Assembly (NCBI GenBank): GCA_013180565.1
Contig: QBUN01000393.1
Span: forward strand, 1 to 14,256
DNA from: Candidatus Methanophaga sp. GoMg3.2
Lineage (GTDB): Archaea > Halobacteriota > Syntropharchaeia > Alkanophagales > Methanospirareceae
Direction: 5' to 3'
Length of the DNA stretch: 14,256 nucleotides
Shown: piece by piece, positions 7,599-13,571 of the stretch
How positions within the stretch are numbered: position 1 is the first letter of the stretch
Layout of the letters: the number at the start of each line of letters is the position of its first letter
Made by a program: the position numbers and the translations under genes
Notes under the pieces: model-generated
What the model was told of the DNA's origin: nothing
The model's input: the letters and a program-made list of their open reading frames with translations, nothing else
Database searches by the model: none

Positions 7599-8312
7599 TC
7601 AATAACCATTTTTAAGCTCTCGCCGCAATCTTATAACCTGAGTGCTCATCTCAATCACATCTCTCTTCAAATCAACTTTTGTATTACGACCCGACCGCCA
7701 CCTCACGGGGAACTCTTTTATTGTATATCCCCTTCTTTGAGCCCGTACAAGCAGTTCGGTATCCCAGAACCAGTGATTATCCTTCACGTCATCAAGAATA
7801 TCGAATAGTGGCCCTCTTTTGAACGCTTTAAATCCGCATTGATGGTCTTTTATATACGATTTCAATAAAAACCGTGTTAAGGTGTTAAATGTTTTACTCG
7901 CAATTAATCGTGTAAAAGACCGCTTCACATCGCTTTCTTTTAACATTCTCGAGCCCGTTGAAAAATCATACCCCTCATCCTTTATTGCGTTTATTAGTTC
8001 TTCAAGGTGTTTTAAGTCGGTTGCGAGGTCAACATCAACATATGCGAGTATTTCACCTTCCGATAACCCAAATGCACGATTTAACGCTTTCCCACGCCCT
8101 AAACGATCGTTACTATGCAAGTGCTTTATGTAAGGGTACTCCATTGCGAGTGATTCTGCTATTTTATCCGTTCCATCGGTTGAGCCATCTTCTGCAATGA
8201 TAATCTCAAATGCAGGAGTTATTTTGTGTAAAGCATCAGCTACTTGCAGCACTGAGTCTTTTAACCTTTCTGCTTCGTTGTATGCTGGGAGTACGAGTGA
8301 GACTTTAGCCAT
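7599..8312 (-). CDS. Family 2 glycosyltransferase, dolichyl-phosphate sugar synthase type
   Basis: A 237-residue GT-A fold transferase. Motifs: VSLVLPAYNEAERL (4-17), nucleotide-binding AEDGSTDGT (40-48), RGKALNRAF (73-81), and the metal-binding YVDVDLATD (91-99) in place of DxD. Acceptor-side residues are DHQCGFKAFKR (156-166) and WFWDTELLVRAQRRGY (181-196), ending with FPVRWRSGRNTKV. This layout is that of dolichyl-phosphate glucose/mannose synthases, which load a sugar on a polyprenyl phosphate on the cytoplasmic face of the membrane for protein or lipid glycosylation. No C-terminal membrane helices are present, so it would be a soluble or peripheral form. The start has AAAGGGGAAGATT directly above it, a good ribosome binding site. 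The sugar and acceptor cannot be read from the sequence. Confidence 0.9.
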   Translation of the reverse strand: MAKVSLVLPAYNEAERLKDSVLQVADALHKITPAFEIIIAEDGSTDGTDKIAESLAMEYPYIKHLHSNDRLGRGKALNRAFGLSEGEILAYVDVDLATDLKHLEELINAIKDEGYDFSTGSRMLKESDVKRSFTRLIASKTFNTLTRFLLKSYIKDHQCGFKAFKRGPLFDILDDVKDNHWFWDTELLVRAQRRGYTIKEFPVRWRSGRNTKVDLKRDVIEMSTQVIRLRRELKNGY

Positions 8313-8334
8313 AATCTTCCCCTTTAAATAATAT
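8313..8334. promoter_or_regulatory. Divergent region between glycosyltransferase and AbrB gene
   Basis: On the minus strand AGGGGAAG stands 4-5 bases above the glycosyltransferase ATG, a ribosome binding site. TTTAAATAATA (8323-8333) reads as a TATA box on the plus strand. Transcription from it would start about 25 bases on, near 8352, after the first in-frame ATG (8338) of the AbrB frame. That argues for a later AbrB start. Confidence 0.45.
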
Positions 8335-8376
8335 CTTATGTTCTTAGAATCTAAGTTATTTCAGGTGTGTATAAAG

Positions 8377-8580
8377 ATGCTGGTAAAAGTATCATCAAAA
8401 GGTTTGATAACGCTTCCGAAACAGATAAGAGAGCAATTTGGGATTGTTAAAGGTGATTATCTGACCGTATCAGCAGAGGGCGGCAAAATCGTTTTCCGGA
8501 AGGTGAAAATGGAGATAGATTGGGAGAATTCAGATGATGTCTGGCAAGGATGCGGTGCGAAACTGCTTGCAGATGATTGA
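8377..8580 (+). CDS. AbrB/SpoVT-type DNA-binding protein
   Basis: A 67-residue protein with the swapped-hairpin AbrB fold: MLVKVSSKGLITLPKQIREQ, then FGIVKGDYLTVSAEGGKIVFRKV. Dimers of this domain bind DNA, either as stand-alone regulators or as antitoxins of VapBC-like pairs. The frame is open from an ATG at 8338, but residues before MLVKV do not fit the family and the likely TATA box predicts a transcript that begins after it; ATG 8377 is preferred. The tail (IDWENSDDVWQGCGAKLLADD) is acidic, as in antitoxins whose tail contacts a toxin. No PIN or other toxin gene follows: the next 55 bases are empty and the next gene points the other way. It may therefore be an orphan regulator, perhaps of itself or of the divergent glycosyltransferase. 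Confidence 0.85.
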   Translation: MLVKVSSKGLITLPKQIREQFGIVKGDYLTVSAEGGKIVFRKVKMEIDWENSDDVWQGCGAKLLADD

Positions 8581-8635
8581 AATATGACAAGGCGATATTG
8601 TCTCATATAGACTTCTCCACAACACAACAACTTAT

Positions 8636-9145
8636 TCAAACATCCACCTTCCGCTCATACGTCTGAACGAGCATGCCCTTACTCTGCTCCCATGGTTCTC
8701 CAGTCTTGTAAAAATTGAAGCGCTTCATAGCTCGCTCACAGGGCTCATTTCCCGCTAAGATATTTACGTAATTCACTGCAGATTTATTCGCTTTGGCGAA
8801 CTCATAGAACTGCTCATACATTGCAGAAGCGACACCTTGAGCACTGTATTCCGGATGAACCGCTTGTTGCTCGCCGAAACACCCTCTCTCCGTTATAGAT
8901 GCTTTATACACGCCCACTAATTTACCTTCTATACGAACGCCGAAGAAAAAATAACCCGAATCCATTTCGCTCTTTATTTCAGCCTCACGTATCGCTCGCT
9001 TCTCGCGCCATTCCTTCGGATACTCGTATGCCTTAGGCCATACTTCCTTGTAGAGCGTGGAGATGTCCTTGGCATCCTCCTCTCCCAGCTTTATTGCCCT
9101 GCGTTTCTCGCCGGTATAATCATCCTCTGTGACACAGATGCTCAT
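8636..9145 (-). CDS. GNAT-family N-acetyltransferase
   Basis: A 169-residue protein with the GNAT fold. Strands 2-4 are visible as GYFFFGVRIEGKLVGVYKASI (64-84). The acetyl-CoA binding motif A is EQQAVHPEYSAQGVASAMYE (92-111), where SAQGVAS stands for the usual Q/R-x2-G-x-G/A. Motif B follows as NEPCERAMKRFNFYKTGEPW (133-152). The N-terminus (KLGEEDAKDISTLYKEVWP) is the usual helix 1 with substrate contacts. The substrate is not readable. AGGAAG stands just above the ATG, and an ATTTAAATTTAAAG element on the minus strand (about 9173-9186) is a good TATA candidate for a separate promoter below Tsr3. Confidence 0.88.
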   Translation of the reverse strand: MSICVTEDDYTGEKRRAIKLGEEDAKDISTLYKEVWPKAYEYPKEWREKRAIREAEIKSEMDSGYFFFGVRIEGKLVGVYKASITERGCFGEQQAVHPEYSAQGVASAMYEQFYEFAKANKSAVNYVNILAGNEPCERAMKRFNFYKTGEPWEQSKGMLVQTYERKVDV

Positions 9146-9193
9146 CTTCCTGGATTATAGATGTACCTATAACTTTAAATTTAAATTGATTTT

Positions 9194-9697
9194 TTATTGC
9201 TCCATGAATCTTTTCTGCAACACAATCACTTCACTACTATCCTTTGCCTCAGAATATGCAAGCAGCTTTTCCTCGTTTAATCTCAGAAATTCGTCCCCCC
9301 ACTTAAACCGCCCCAAAATATGTTGACATTGCTCTTGCTCACCGAGAATAAATAGAGCAGCGGCAAACGCCTCTGCGGAGTTCAAGAAAAATGGTTTGCC
9401 ATAGTTTATAGGATTTGCAGCTATTAGATACGGAAAAGCACGCTTCTTCCTCTTTAATGCCCTCAGAGTATCTACAAAAGCGTCTAGTTTAGACCACGAG
9501 CAATCGAAAACAGTTATGCTGCTTGCATTATCGGCAGGCGAGAGCGCCTTTTCCGCAATAGGCACCAGCAGGATGGTATTATACGGTATTCTCTGCATTG
9601 TTTTGACTGATTTTATCAAGCCAGCATGTGCTAATCTCTTCGCTGTGCATTTCTTCGGGTCGCACTGCCCTGCCTCGTATGCGTACAGTTGCATCAT
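9194..9697 (-). CDS. tsr3: Tsr3-type rRNA aminocarboxypropyltransferase (DUF367)
   Basis: Matches Tsr3, which moves the 3-amino-3-carboxypropyl group of SAM to a hypermodified uridine of small-subunit rRNA late in ribosome assembly. Motifs: CDPKKCTAKRLAHAGL near the N-terminus, FDCSW in the middle, then FPYLIAANPINYGKPFFLNS and AFAAALFILGEQEQ, FKWGDEFLRLN and AYSEAKDSSEVI. The frame is open upstream to an ATG at 9769, giving 191 residues, but the first 24 are unlike the family; relatives begin shortly before the DPKKCT motif. I therefore place the start at the ATG-ATG pair at 9697/9694, giving about 167 residues. The AT-rich AATATATTTATTA just above could be promoter DNA. Confident about the family; the start is an inference. 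Confidence 0.9.
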   Translation of the reverse strand: MMQLYAYEAGQCDPKKCTAKRLAHAGLIKSVKTMQRIPYNTILLVPIAEKALSPADNASSITVFDCSWSKLDAFVDTLRALKRKKRAFPYLIAANPINYGKPFFLNSAEAFAAALFILGEQEQCQHILGRFKWGDEFLRLNEEKLLAYSEAKDSSEVIVLQKRFMEQ

Positions 9698-9809
9698 GTA
9701 GGGATAATAAATATATTGGATCTCCAAGGTATCATTTGTTTGAAAATATTGAAGTGTACCTAGCTTCACCAGTTACATTGGAATAGTGGATAGATTAGGT
9801 GTTCATCGA

Positions 9810-10703
9810 TCATTGTTTATGAGACCGTTTGTCAACTATTTGGCGAAGCCATTTCTTTATTACTGTTTTCCTAGGACCCGCTGTAGCCAGTTTCAAGGCG
9901 TTCTTTAAATGTGGTTCGGCCTCTAATTCTTGTTCAAGTTCCATGAGGGCTACGCCTAAAGCATATCCAGCATTGGGGTGTTGAGGGTCATGATCGGAGA
10001 TCGTTCTAAAGTACGAGAGAGCTTCCGCCTCGTGCTCTCGTATCAGTTTTCGGGCTGCTTGTAGATGTGGATAGTCTAATGCTAAACGAAGTGCTTGATC
10101 AAGGCAGTGTATTTTTCGATAGGATGCTATTGCAGCCGGGATGGGCTGTCCTGGGTGGTATTTTTGTGCTAAATACCACTTAAGAATATCATCGGCTAAT
10201 ATCCCAGAGAGGTCTTTAATAAATAGCGTGTTGTAGGTGACATCGTCAGGCAGGATGCCCTCCCCTCGCATCGTATCCACCAAAGTCTTGGCTTCATCAT
10301 AATCTGGAGCTTTTTTGATAAGCGTAGTGTAGGTGAAAATATCAGGGATTAAACCCGTGGCTTGGATGCTACTCAAAATTTTACGCGCACTTGAATAGTC
10401 AGCGAAGCTCGCGTTGCCCTCCGAGCGCGGTCACCCACCCAATCTTTGTATCCGTCCAAGGGTTTGACACTTACAGCATACCCGGAACAGATGGCGAGAC
10501 GAAGTGAAGGTATTCTCTCTATGGCGATTCCGGATTTCTCATGCATTTCCTTCTGAAATCTATTAGCCATTATTGTTGCAAGGCAACATAAGGCTCTAAC
10601 TTTTTCCGCGTGGTTCATTACCAGCCAGCCATCACCAGTGAACTTCACTAAAGAATCAGTCAACTCGAGCTTTTTTGAGATGATGCCAGATTTGTTCGAC
10701 TAA
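9810..10703 (-). pseudogene. Decayed cyclase-like / PPR-TPR repeat gene
   Basis: Three minus-strand frames appear to share one ancestral gene. (1) 10704 to about 10656 reads SLVEQIWHHLKKARV, then stops. (2) From about 10663 another frame reads TDSLVKFTGDGWLVM, then MANRFQKEM, IPSLRLAICSG and DWVGDRARRATRAS, the later half of a class III nucleotide-cyclase-like domain, ending at TGA 10373-10375. (3) A third frame, open from about 10435, reads ADYSSARKIL, then LIPDIFTYTTLIKKAPDYDE and MRGEGILPDDVTYNTL (pentatricopeptide-like repeats). It continues with TPR-like helices (EALSYFRTISDHDPQHPNA, GYALGVALMELEQELEAEPH) to the normal-looking end at 9810. The cyclase end and the repeat start abut out of frame at about 10385-10420, so a middle segment seems deleted. 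TTG starts at 10376 and 10663 are probably artefacts. Function of the intact family is unclear; a signalling role is a guess. Confidence 0.75.
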
Positions 10704-10738
10704 GCTTATATTTTGAGATGTAAAAATACCACTAGGGT

Positions 10739-11635
10739 CTAGTGTTCCAATAACGGCGGTATCTTCTCCTTTAACGCTTGCAATAGCTGCTCGGACCTGA
10801 ACGGTGGCACATTAACCACTTTTAATGGCTTTATTAACTCTACAATCCTGGCAGTTCTGATCTCTTCCTGCGAATATGTTGTTGTTACGAGTTGAACCGC
10901 AGCCAGGTACTTCTTAGGTTCGTATACCAGCATCTGCCCGGGCTTGACACCGATAACAATATCCAAATCGTTTAGACCGTTCCAGGGCAGAGCTATGTCA
11001 CTATAACTCTCTATGACCACATATTCATGCTGCGCCAGCATCCTCTTATACGCTAACTCAACTGCGAGGCTATAATATCTCTCAGTTATTGTATTTAACG
11101 TTTTTAAATCACGGACCGGGTAAATGGTGGACGCATTAGCACGTATATTTCTAAAATCCGCATTGTTATAATCGGCAGACAGAGCTTCGTTTTCAACCAC
11201 CAGATTCTTCACTCCGTCCTTATACCAAAGCGTGACGCGATCGAGTATGAAATAGGGGATTTGTGAAATCGGATTGATGCGAGATGGCTCTGCCCATAAC
11301 CTGTGGATGGGGTTGATAAATTCTTCTATCTGTGTCGTTGATACCGAACTGTAAGCGGAAGCGGAACTTAAACGTTTCGCATCCTTCCCGTAGAGCCGCC
11401 CCTGGGTCAAAGCTTCATGCACTACGTCATAATCATACCACACGCTATTGCCAGCTCTTGGCTTGAAGCCACTTGCATTAATCCCCTCTTCTCTTAAGTA
11501 AGCCAGTAACGCCAGCGCAAAACTCGTCTTCCCCGCATCTTTCTCTTTCAGCCCTACAATCAAAGCCTTGTAGTTATCGTAATACGTACCGATGATTTCT
11601 CGCTCATTATCTCTTTGTTCCTTTGTTTCTTCCAT
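10739..11635 (-). CDS. BioD-like P-loop NTPase, function unknown
   Basis: A 298-residue protein resembling the SIMIBI/dethiobiotin-synthetase fold. The P-loop lies in ALIVGLKEKDAGKTSFA (24-40), with Gly35-Lys36-Thr37; six residues separate Gly28 from GKT, longer than the classic four. GFKPRAGNSVWYDYD (56-70) matches the position of the FKP segment of BioD-type enzymes, and YVVIESYSDIALPW (about 200-213) that of the acidic strand with the substrate loop. The N-terminus is a short charged stretch (MEETKEQRDNERE). No membrane segment or signal. I cannot assign a substrate: such proteins amidate, carboxylate or act as ATP-driven switches. The ATG at 11635 gives a good start. The decayed cyclase gene follows directly, with some of its relic frame perhaps overlapping the last codons. 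Confidence 0.8.
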   Translation of the reverse strand: MEETKEQRDNEREIIGTYYDNYKALIVGLKEKDAGKTSFALALLAYLREEGINASGFKPRAGNSVWYDYDVVHEALTQGRLYGKDAKRLSSASAYSSVSTTQIEEFINPIHRLWAEPSRINPISQIPYFILDRVTLWYKDGVKNLVVENEALSADYNNADFRNIRANASTIYPVRDLKTLNTITERYYSLAVELAYKRMLAQHEYVVIESYSDIALPWNGLNDLDIVIGVKPGQMLVYEPKKYLAAVQLVTTTYSQEEIRTARIVELIKPLKVVNVPPFRSEQLLQALKEKIPPLLEH

Positions 11636-11798
11636 CGTTATAGCGGTTTTTTATTGACGATGAATGATGCTTTTGTGGTCGCCTGCAAAACACGTACCGT
11701 TGTCTACCTACAAACAAGTGTTTAGGTATTTGTCTTGGACTAACGTAACTACCTTGTAGCCTTTAAGTCCGGTATACCGAGGGTGTGAACCTTTCCAA
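11636..11798. other. 163-base spacer between glycosyltransferase and P-loop gene
   Basis: No gene found. One minus-strand frame (about 11800 to 11651) reads coding-like for some 30 codons (TGLKGYKVVTLVQDKYL) but has a TAG at 11708-11710 and no start; no family is recognised. ACAAA at 11710 and TTTGT at 11729 form a weak inverted repeat. No promoter is clear for the P-loop gene. Confidence 0.3.
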
Positions 11799-12926
11799 TT
11801 AAGTAATTACCTCTTCATACATGGATTCTGTTAAATTAAATATCCGCTCCCAATCATACATACTTGCATTCTCTATACAGCTCCCCGCCATATCTGCCCC
11901 TTCATCCAGCCCCCGGAGTATATTATCCGCAGCGTCCGTCTCTGAAAGTTCACATATAAAGCCATTTCTATCGTGTTCTATAAAATCGCATACCGCATTC
12001 ATTTTATGATTTACTGTAACCACCGGCAACCCACACGCATTTGCCTCCAGCGCCGCGATTCCAAAACCCTCCCTGGTCGAAGGCAACATAAGCACCTTCG
12101 ATGACTTCATATGTGAAATCACATCGTTATAGTCACCTAAAAATCCAGTAAACTCGACATTAGATTCTAATCCCAAATCATAAGTCAACTTCTCTAACTT
12201 AGGCTTCTCTGGACCTTCGCCGATAATCTTACATTTCACCTCTGGCATCTCTTTCTTAACCAACTTTACCGCTTTAATTAGAACATCCACATTCTTCTCC
12301 TTTATCAACCTTCCAGCGAATATGACATCTGATTCTTCGTCTGATGCTTTTATCTGTTCTATCATTTCAAAATCTATCCCATTTGGGATTATTTTGATAT
12401 TGTTCTTTACTCCGATCCGTTTTAAATCATTCTTCGTTCTTTCTGAAACCGCAATCATGTTATCAGTTAAATGCGTGGTCGTTTTCTCAATCGCTTTCCC
12501 AAATATCCCCTTTTTACCCAGATATTCATACCAGTAATCCTCCCATACCTCACACCATGTAATTAATAATGGAATTCTCCGCAATGCAGAACAAATCTTT
12601 GCAGAAAAACAAGGGAAATACGAAAAACCTTGACAATCTATGATGTCATAATCTTCTTTTAGTAAAGGCATGAGGAGTTTACTTGCAAAATATATTGCGG
12701 GATTTATAGATCTTCTTCCATCAACATACAACTCTTTTGGTTCGCAAACGCCATGCAGAAAAACACCTTCTTTTATTATAACATCTTCACCAGCCCAGTA
12801 TTTCATTCCAAACAAATGCACTTCATGCCCCTTTTTAGCTATTCGCTTTGAGATCTCCCAGATCCTCTTCTCTGTCCCGCCTATCACATAGGGATAGATT
12901 ACGTCATATACGCATGCGATTTTCAT
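11799..12926 (-). CDS. Family 4 (GT-B) glycosyltransferase
   Basis: A 375-residue GT-B transferase. The N-terminal acceptor domain starts MKIACVYDVIYPYVIGGTEK with the glycine-rich loop at 16-17, and RIAKKGHEVHLFG. The C-terminal donor domain begins at about 195 with VIFAGRLIKEKNVDVLIKAV (201-220, Arg206 and Lys211 being likely diphosphate contacts), KIIGEGPEKPKLEKL and VEFTGFLGDYNDV. The conserved E-x7-E is in LPSTREGFGIAALEANACGLPVV (Glu286 and Glu294). It uses a nucleotide sugar in the cytoplasm, probably for surface polysaccharide, glycolipid or glycoprotein; the exact sugar is not readable. Full length for the family. The ATG at 12926 is right at the family N-terminus. A possible 44-residue ORF ends 50 bases upstream on the same strand. 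Confidence 0.93.
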   Translation of the reverse strand: MKIACVYDVIYPYVIGGTEKRIWEISKRIAKKGHEVHLFGMKYWAGEDVIIKEGVFLHGVCEPKELYVDGRRSINPAIYFASKLLMPLLKEDYDIIDCQGFSYFPCFSAKICSALRRIPLLITWCEVWEDYWYEYLGKKGIFGKAIEKTTTHLTDNMIAVSERTKNDLKRIGVKNNIKIIPNGIDFEMIEQIKASDEESDVIFAGRLIKEKNVDVLIKAVKLVKKEMPEVKCKIIGEGPEKPKLEKLTYDLGLESNVEFTGFLGDYNDVISHMKSSKVLMLPSTREGFGIAALEANACGLPVVTVNHKMNAVCDFIEHDRNGFICELSETDAADNILRGLDEGADMAGSCIENASMYDWERIFNLTESMYEEVIT

Positions 12927-12976
12927 TTCATCTTGGCTCTTTTCTTCTTCGCTTTTTATGCCCTTTCGCCTTCTCC

Positions 12977-13111
12977 CTATAAATTTACGCTAACCTTTTC
13001 CTTTTCCGCCATTTTTAGCGTGAATTTCGACTTCCCTTTACCGCCATTTAGTCGATTTAGTTCATCTCCCAAGGATTGATTTCCATTTAGCAACTCGCCT
13101 GCGAGTCGCAT
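12977..13111 (-). CDS. Possible small protein of 44 residues, unknown
   Basis: ATG at 13111 to TAG at 12977-12979 on the minus strand gives 44 residues: MRLAGELLNGNQSLGDELNR, then LNGGKGKSKFTLKMAEKEKV, ending SVNL. The composition is soluble and basic towards the end with no odd codons. An in-frame TAA directly precedes the ATG, so it is not the tail of a longer frame as it stands. No clear ribosome binding site. It lies 50 bases above the glycosyltransferase in the same direction. I do not recognise it; it could be a true small gene or the relic of one. Confidence 0.35.
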   Translation of the reverse strand: MRLAGELLNGNQSLGDELNRLNGGKGKSKFTLKMAEKEKVSVNL

Positions 13112-13246
13112 TTACGCTTCTAATGCATTGAGAAGTTTGAGTATGTGTGCTTTAACTATTACGCAGCCTATCATAAAAAGCTATACTTTCTAAATCCAAA
13201 GTTATTCTTGCTCTAGGTATGGTGATTGCCATAATTGTCCATATGA

Positions 13247-13390
13247 AAAAGCTCATATATAAAGTTTTTGGTATTTCCGGCAAAATACAAAATACAATCC
13301 GGATGGCAGCATATCAAAAAAGCCATTCATGAAGTGGTGAAAGAGGGCGATATTGTACCGCCTCTGCGTTCTCCGCGCACTCCGCGGTAA
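13247..13390 (+). pseudogene. Coding-like open stretch, unidentified remnant
   Basis: A plus-strand frame is open from a TGA at 13244-13246 to TAA at 13388-13390. From a TTG at 13268 it reads LVFPAKYKIQSGWQHIKKAI, then HEVVKEGDIVPPL, and ends in the tandem repeat as RSPRTPR. The helical middle looks protein-like but there is no good start or recognisable family. Kept as a low-confidence remnant. Confidence 0.25.
13362..13388 (+). repeat. Three tandem 9-base units (CTCYGCGNN)
   Basis: CTCTGCGTT, CTCCGCGCA and CTCCGCGGT follow one another without gaps. This GC-rich block stands out from the AT-rich surroundings. Similar CTCTGCG-type intergenic blocks occur, from memory, in many unrelated prokaryotic genomes; no function is known to me. 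Confidence 0.6.
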
Positions 13391-13426
13391 AATTCGGGGG
13401 TATAGTGTAGTGATTTCACGAGAATA

Positions 13427-13462
13427 TTCGACAGTGCCCTCATAAGGAATATAGTTGTCGAA
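13427..13462 (+). repeat. Inverted repeat with 22-base loop
   Basis: TTCGACA (13427-13433) is matched by TGTCGAA (13456-13462), a perfect 7-base stem with a 22-base loop, ending right at the GAGGAG ribosome binding site of the short ORF. It could be an operator or an RNA hairpin that masks that site. A stem this short can also arise by chance. Confidence 0.35.
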
Positions 13463-13473
13463 GAGGAGAATAA

Positions 13474-13512
13474 ATGAAAGGTAAGTTTAAACCTTTATAT
13501 ACTCATAATTAG
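13474..13512 (+). CDS. Possible 12-residue leader peptide
   Basis: GAGGAG (13463-13468) precedes ATG 13474 by 5 bases, the best ribosome binding site in this region. The frame is MKGKFKPLYTHN and stop (TAG 13510-13512). It ends 59 bases above the helicase ATG. It may be a leader peptide or the cut-off start of a lost gene. The likely TATA box of the helicase lies within it, which argues against its being on the helicase mRNA. Confidence 0.25.
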   Translation: MKGKFKPLYTHN

Positions 13513-13524
13513 TAGATATAATAC
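13493..13524 (+). promoter_or_regulatory. TATA-like boxes of the DEAD-box helicase gene
   Basis: TTTATATACT (13494-13503) and GATATAATAC (13515-13524) are both plausible archaeal TATA boxes. They would start transcripts near 13523 or 13545, leaving leaders of about 50 or 27 bases. The leader carries GAGAGG (13526-13531) and a T6 run (13553-13559) just above the ATG, but no close ribosome binding site. Confidence 0.45.
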
Positions 13525-13571
13525 AGAGAGGTAAATAAGGGAAAGCAGTAGACTTTTTTCTTGAATATGAA

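Larger units (their letters stand above)
12927..13571. other. Gene-poor stretch between glycosyltransferase and helicase
   Basis: About 640 bases between divergent genes with no sure gene. It contains the 44-residue minus ORF, a pair of CCGCCATTT copies (12997 and 13039), a plus-strand coding-like frame (13247-13390), a triple 9-base repeat, a hairpin (13427-13462), a 12-codon ORF with a ribosome binding site, and TATA-like boxes for the helicase. No tRNA cloverleaf or CRISPR repeat is seen. The mix suggests a decayed intergenic region with the helicase control region at its right end. Confidence 0.5.

Noticed and set aside
10656..10703. IS630-like transposase end (LVEQIWHHLKK resembles NPVEQIWHHLK)
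   Set aside because: Only about 11 residues match, the preceding residues lack the PDLNP context, there are no terminal repeats, and the frame joins neatly with the cyclase relic.
11651..11798. Coding-like minus frame between the P-loop gene and the glycosyltransferase as a gene
   Set aside because: Interrupted by TAG at 11708-11710, no start codon, and other frames there look equally coding-like.
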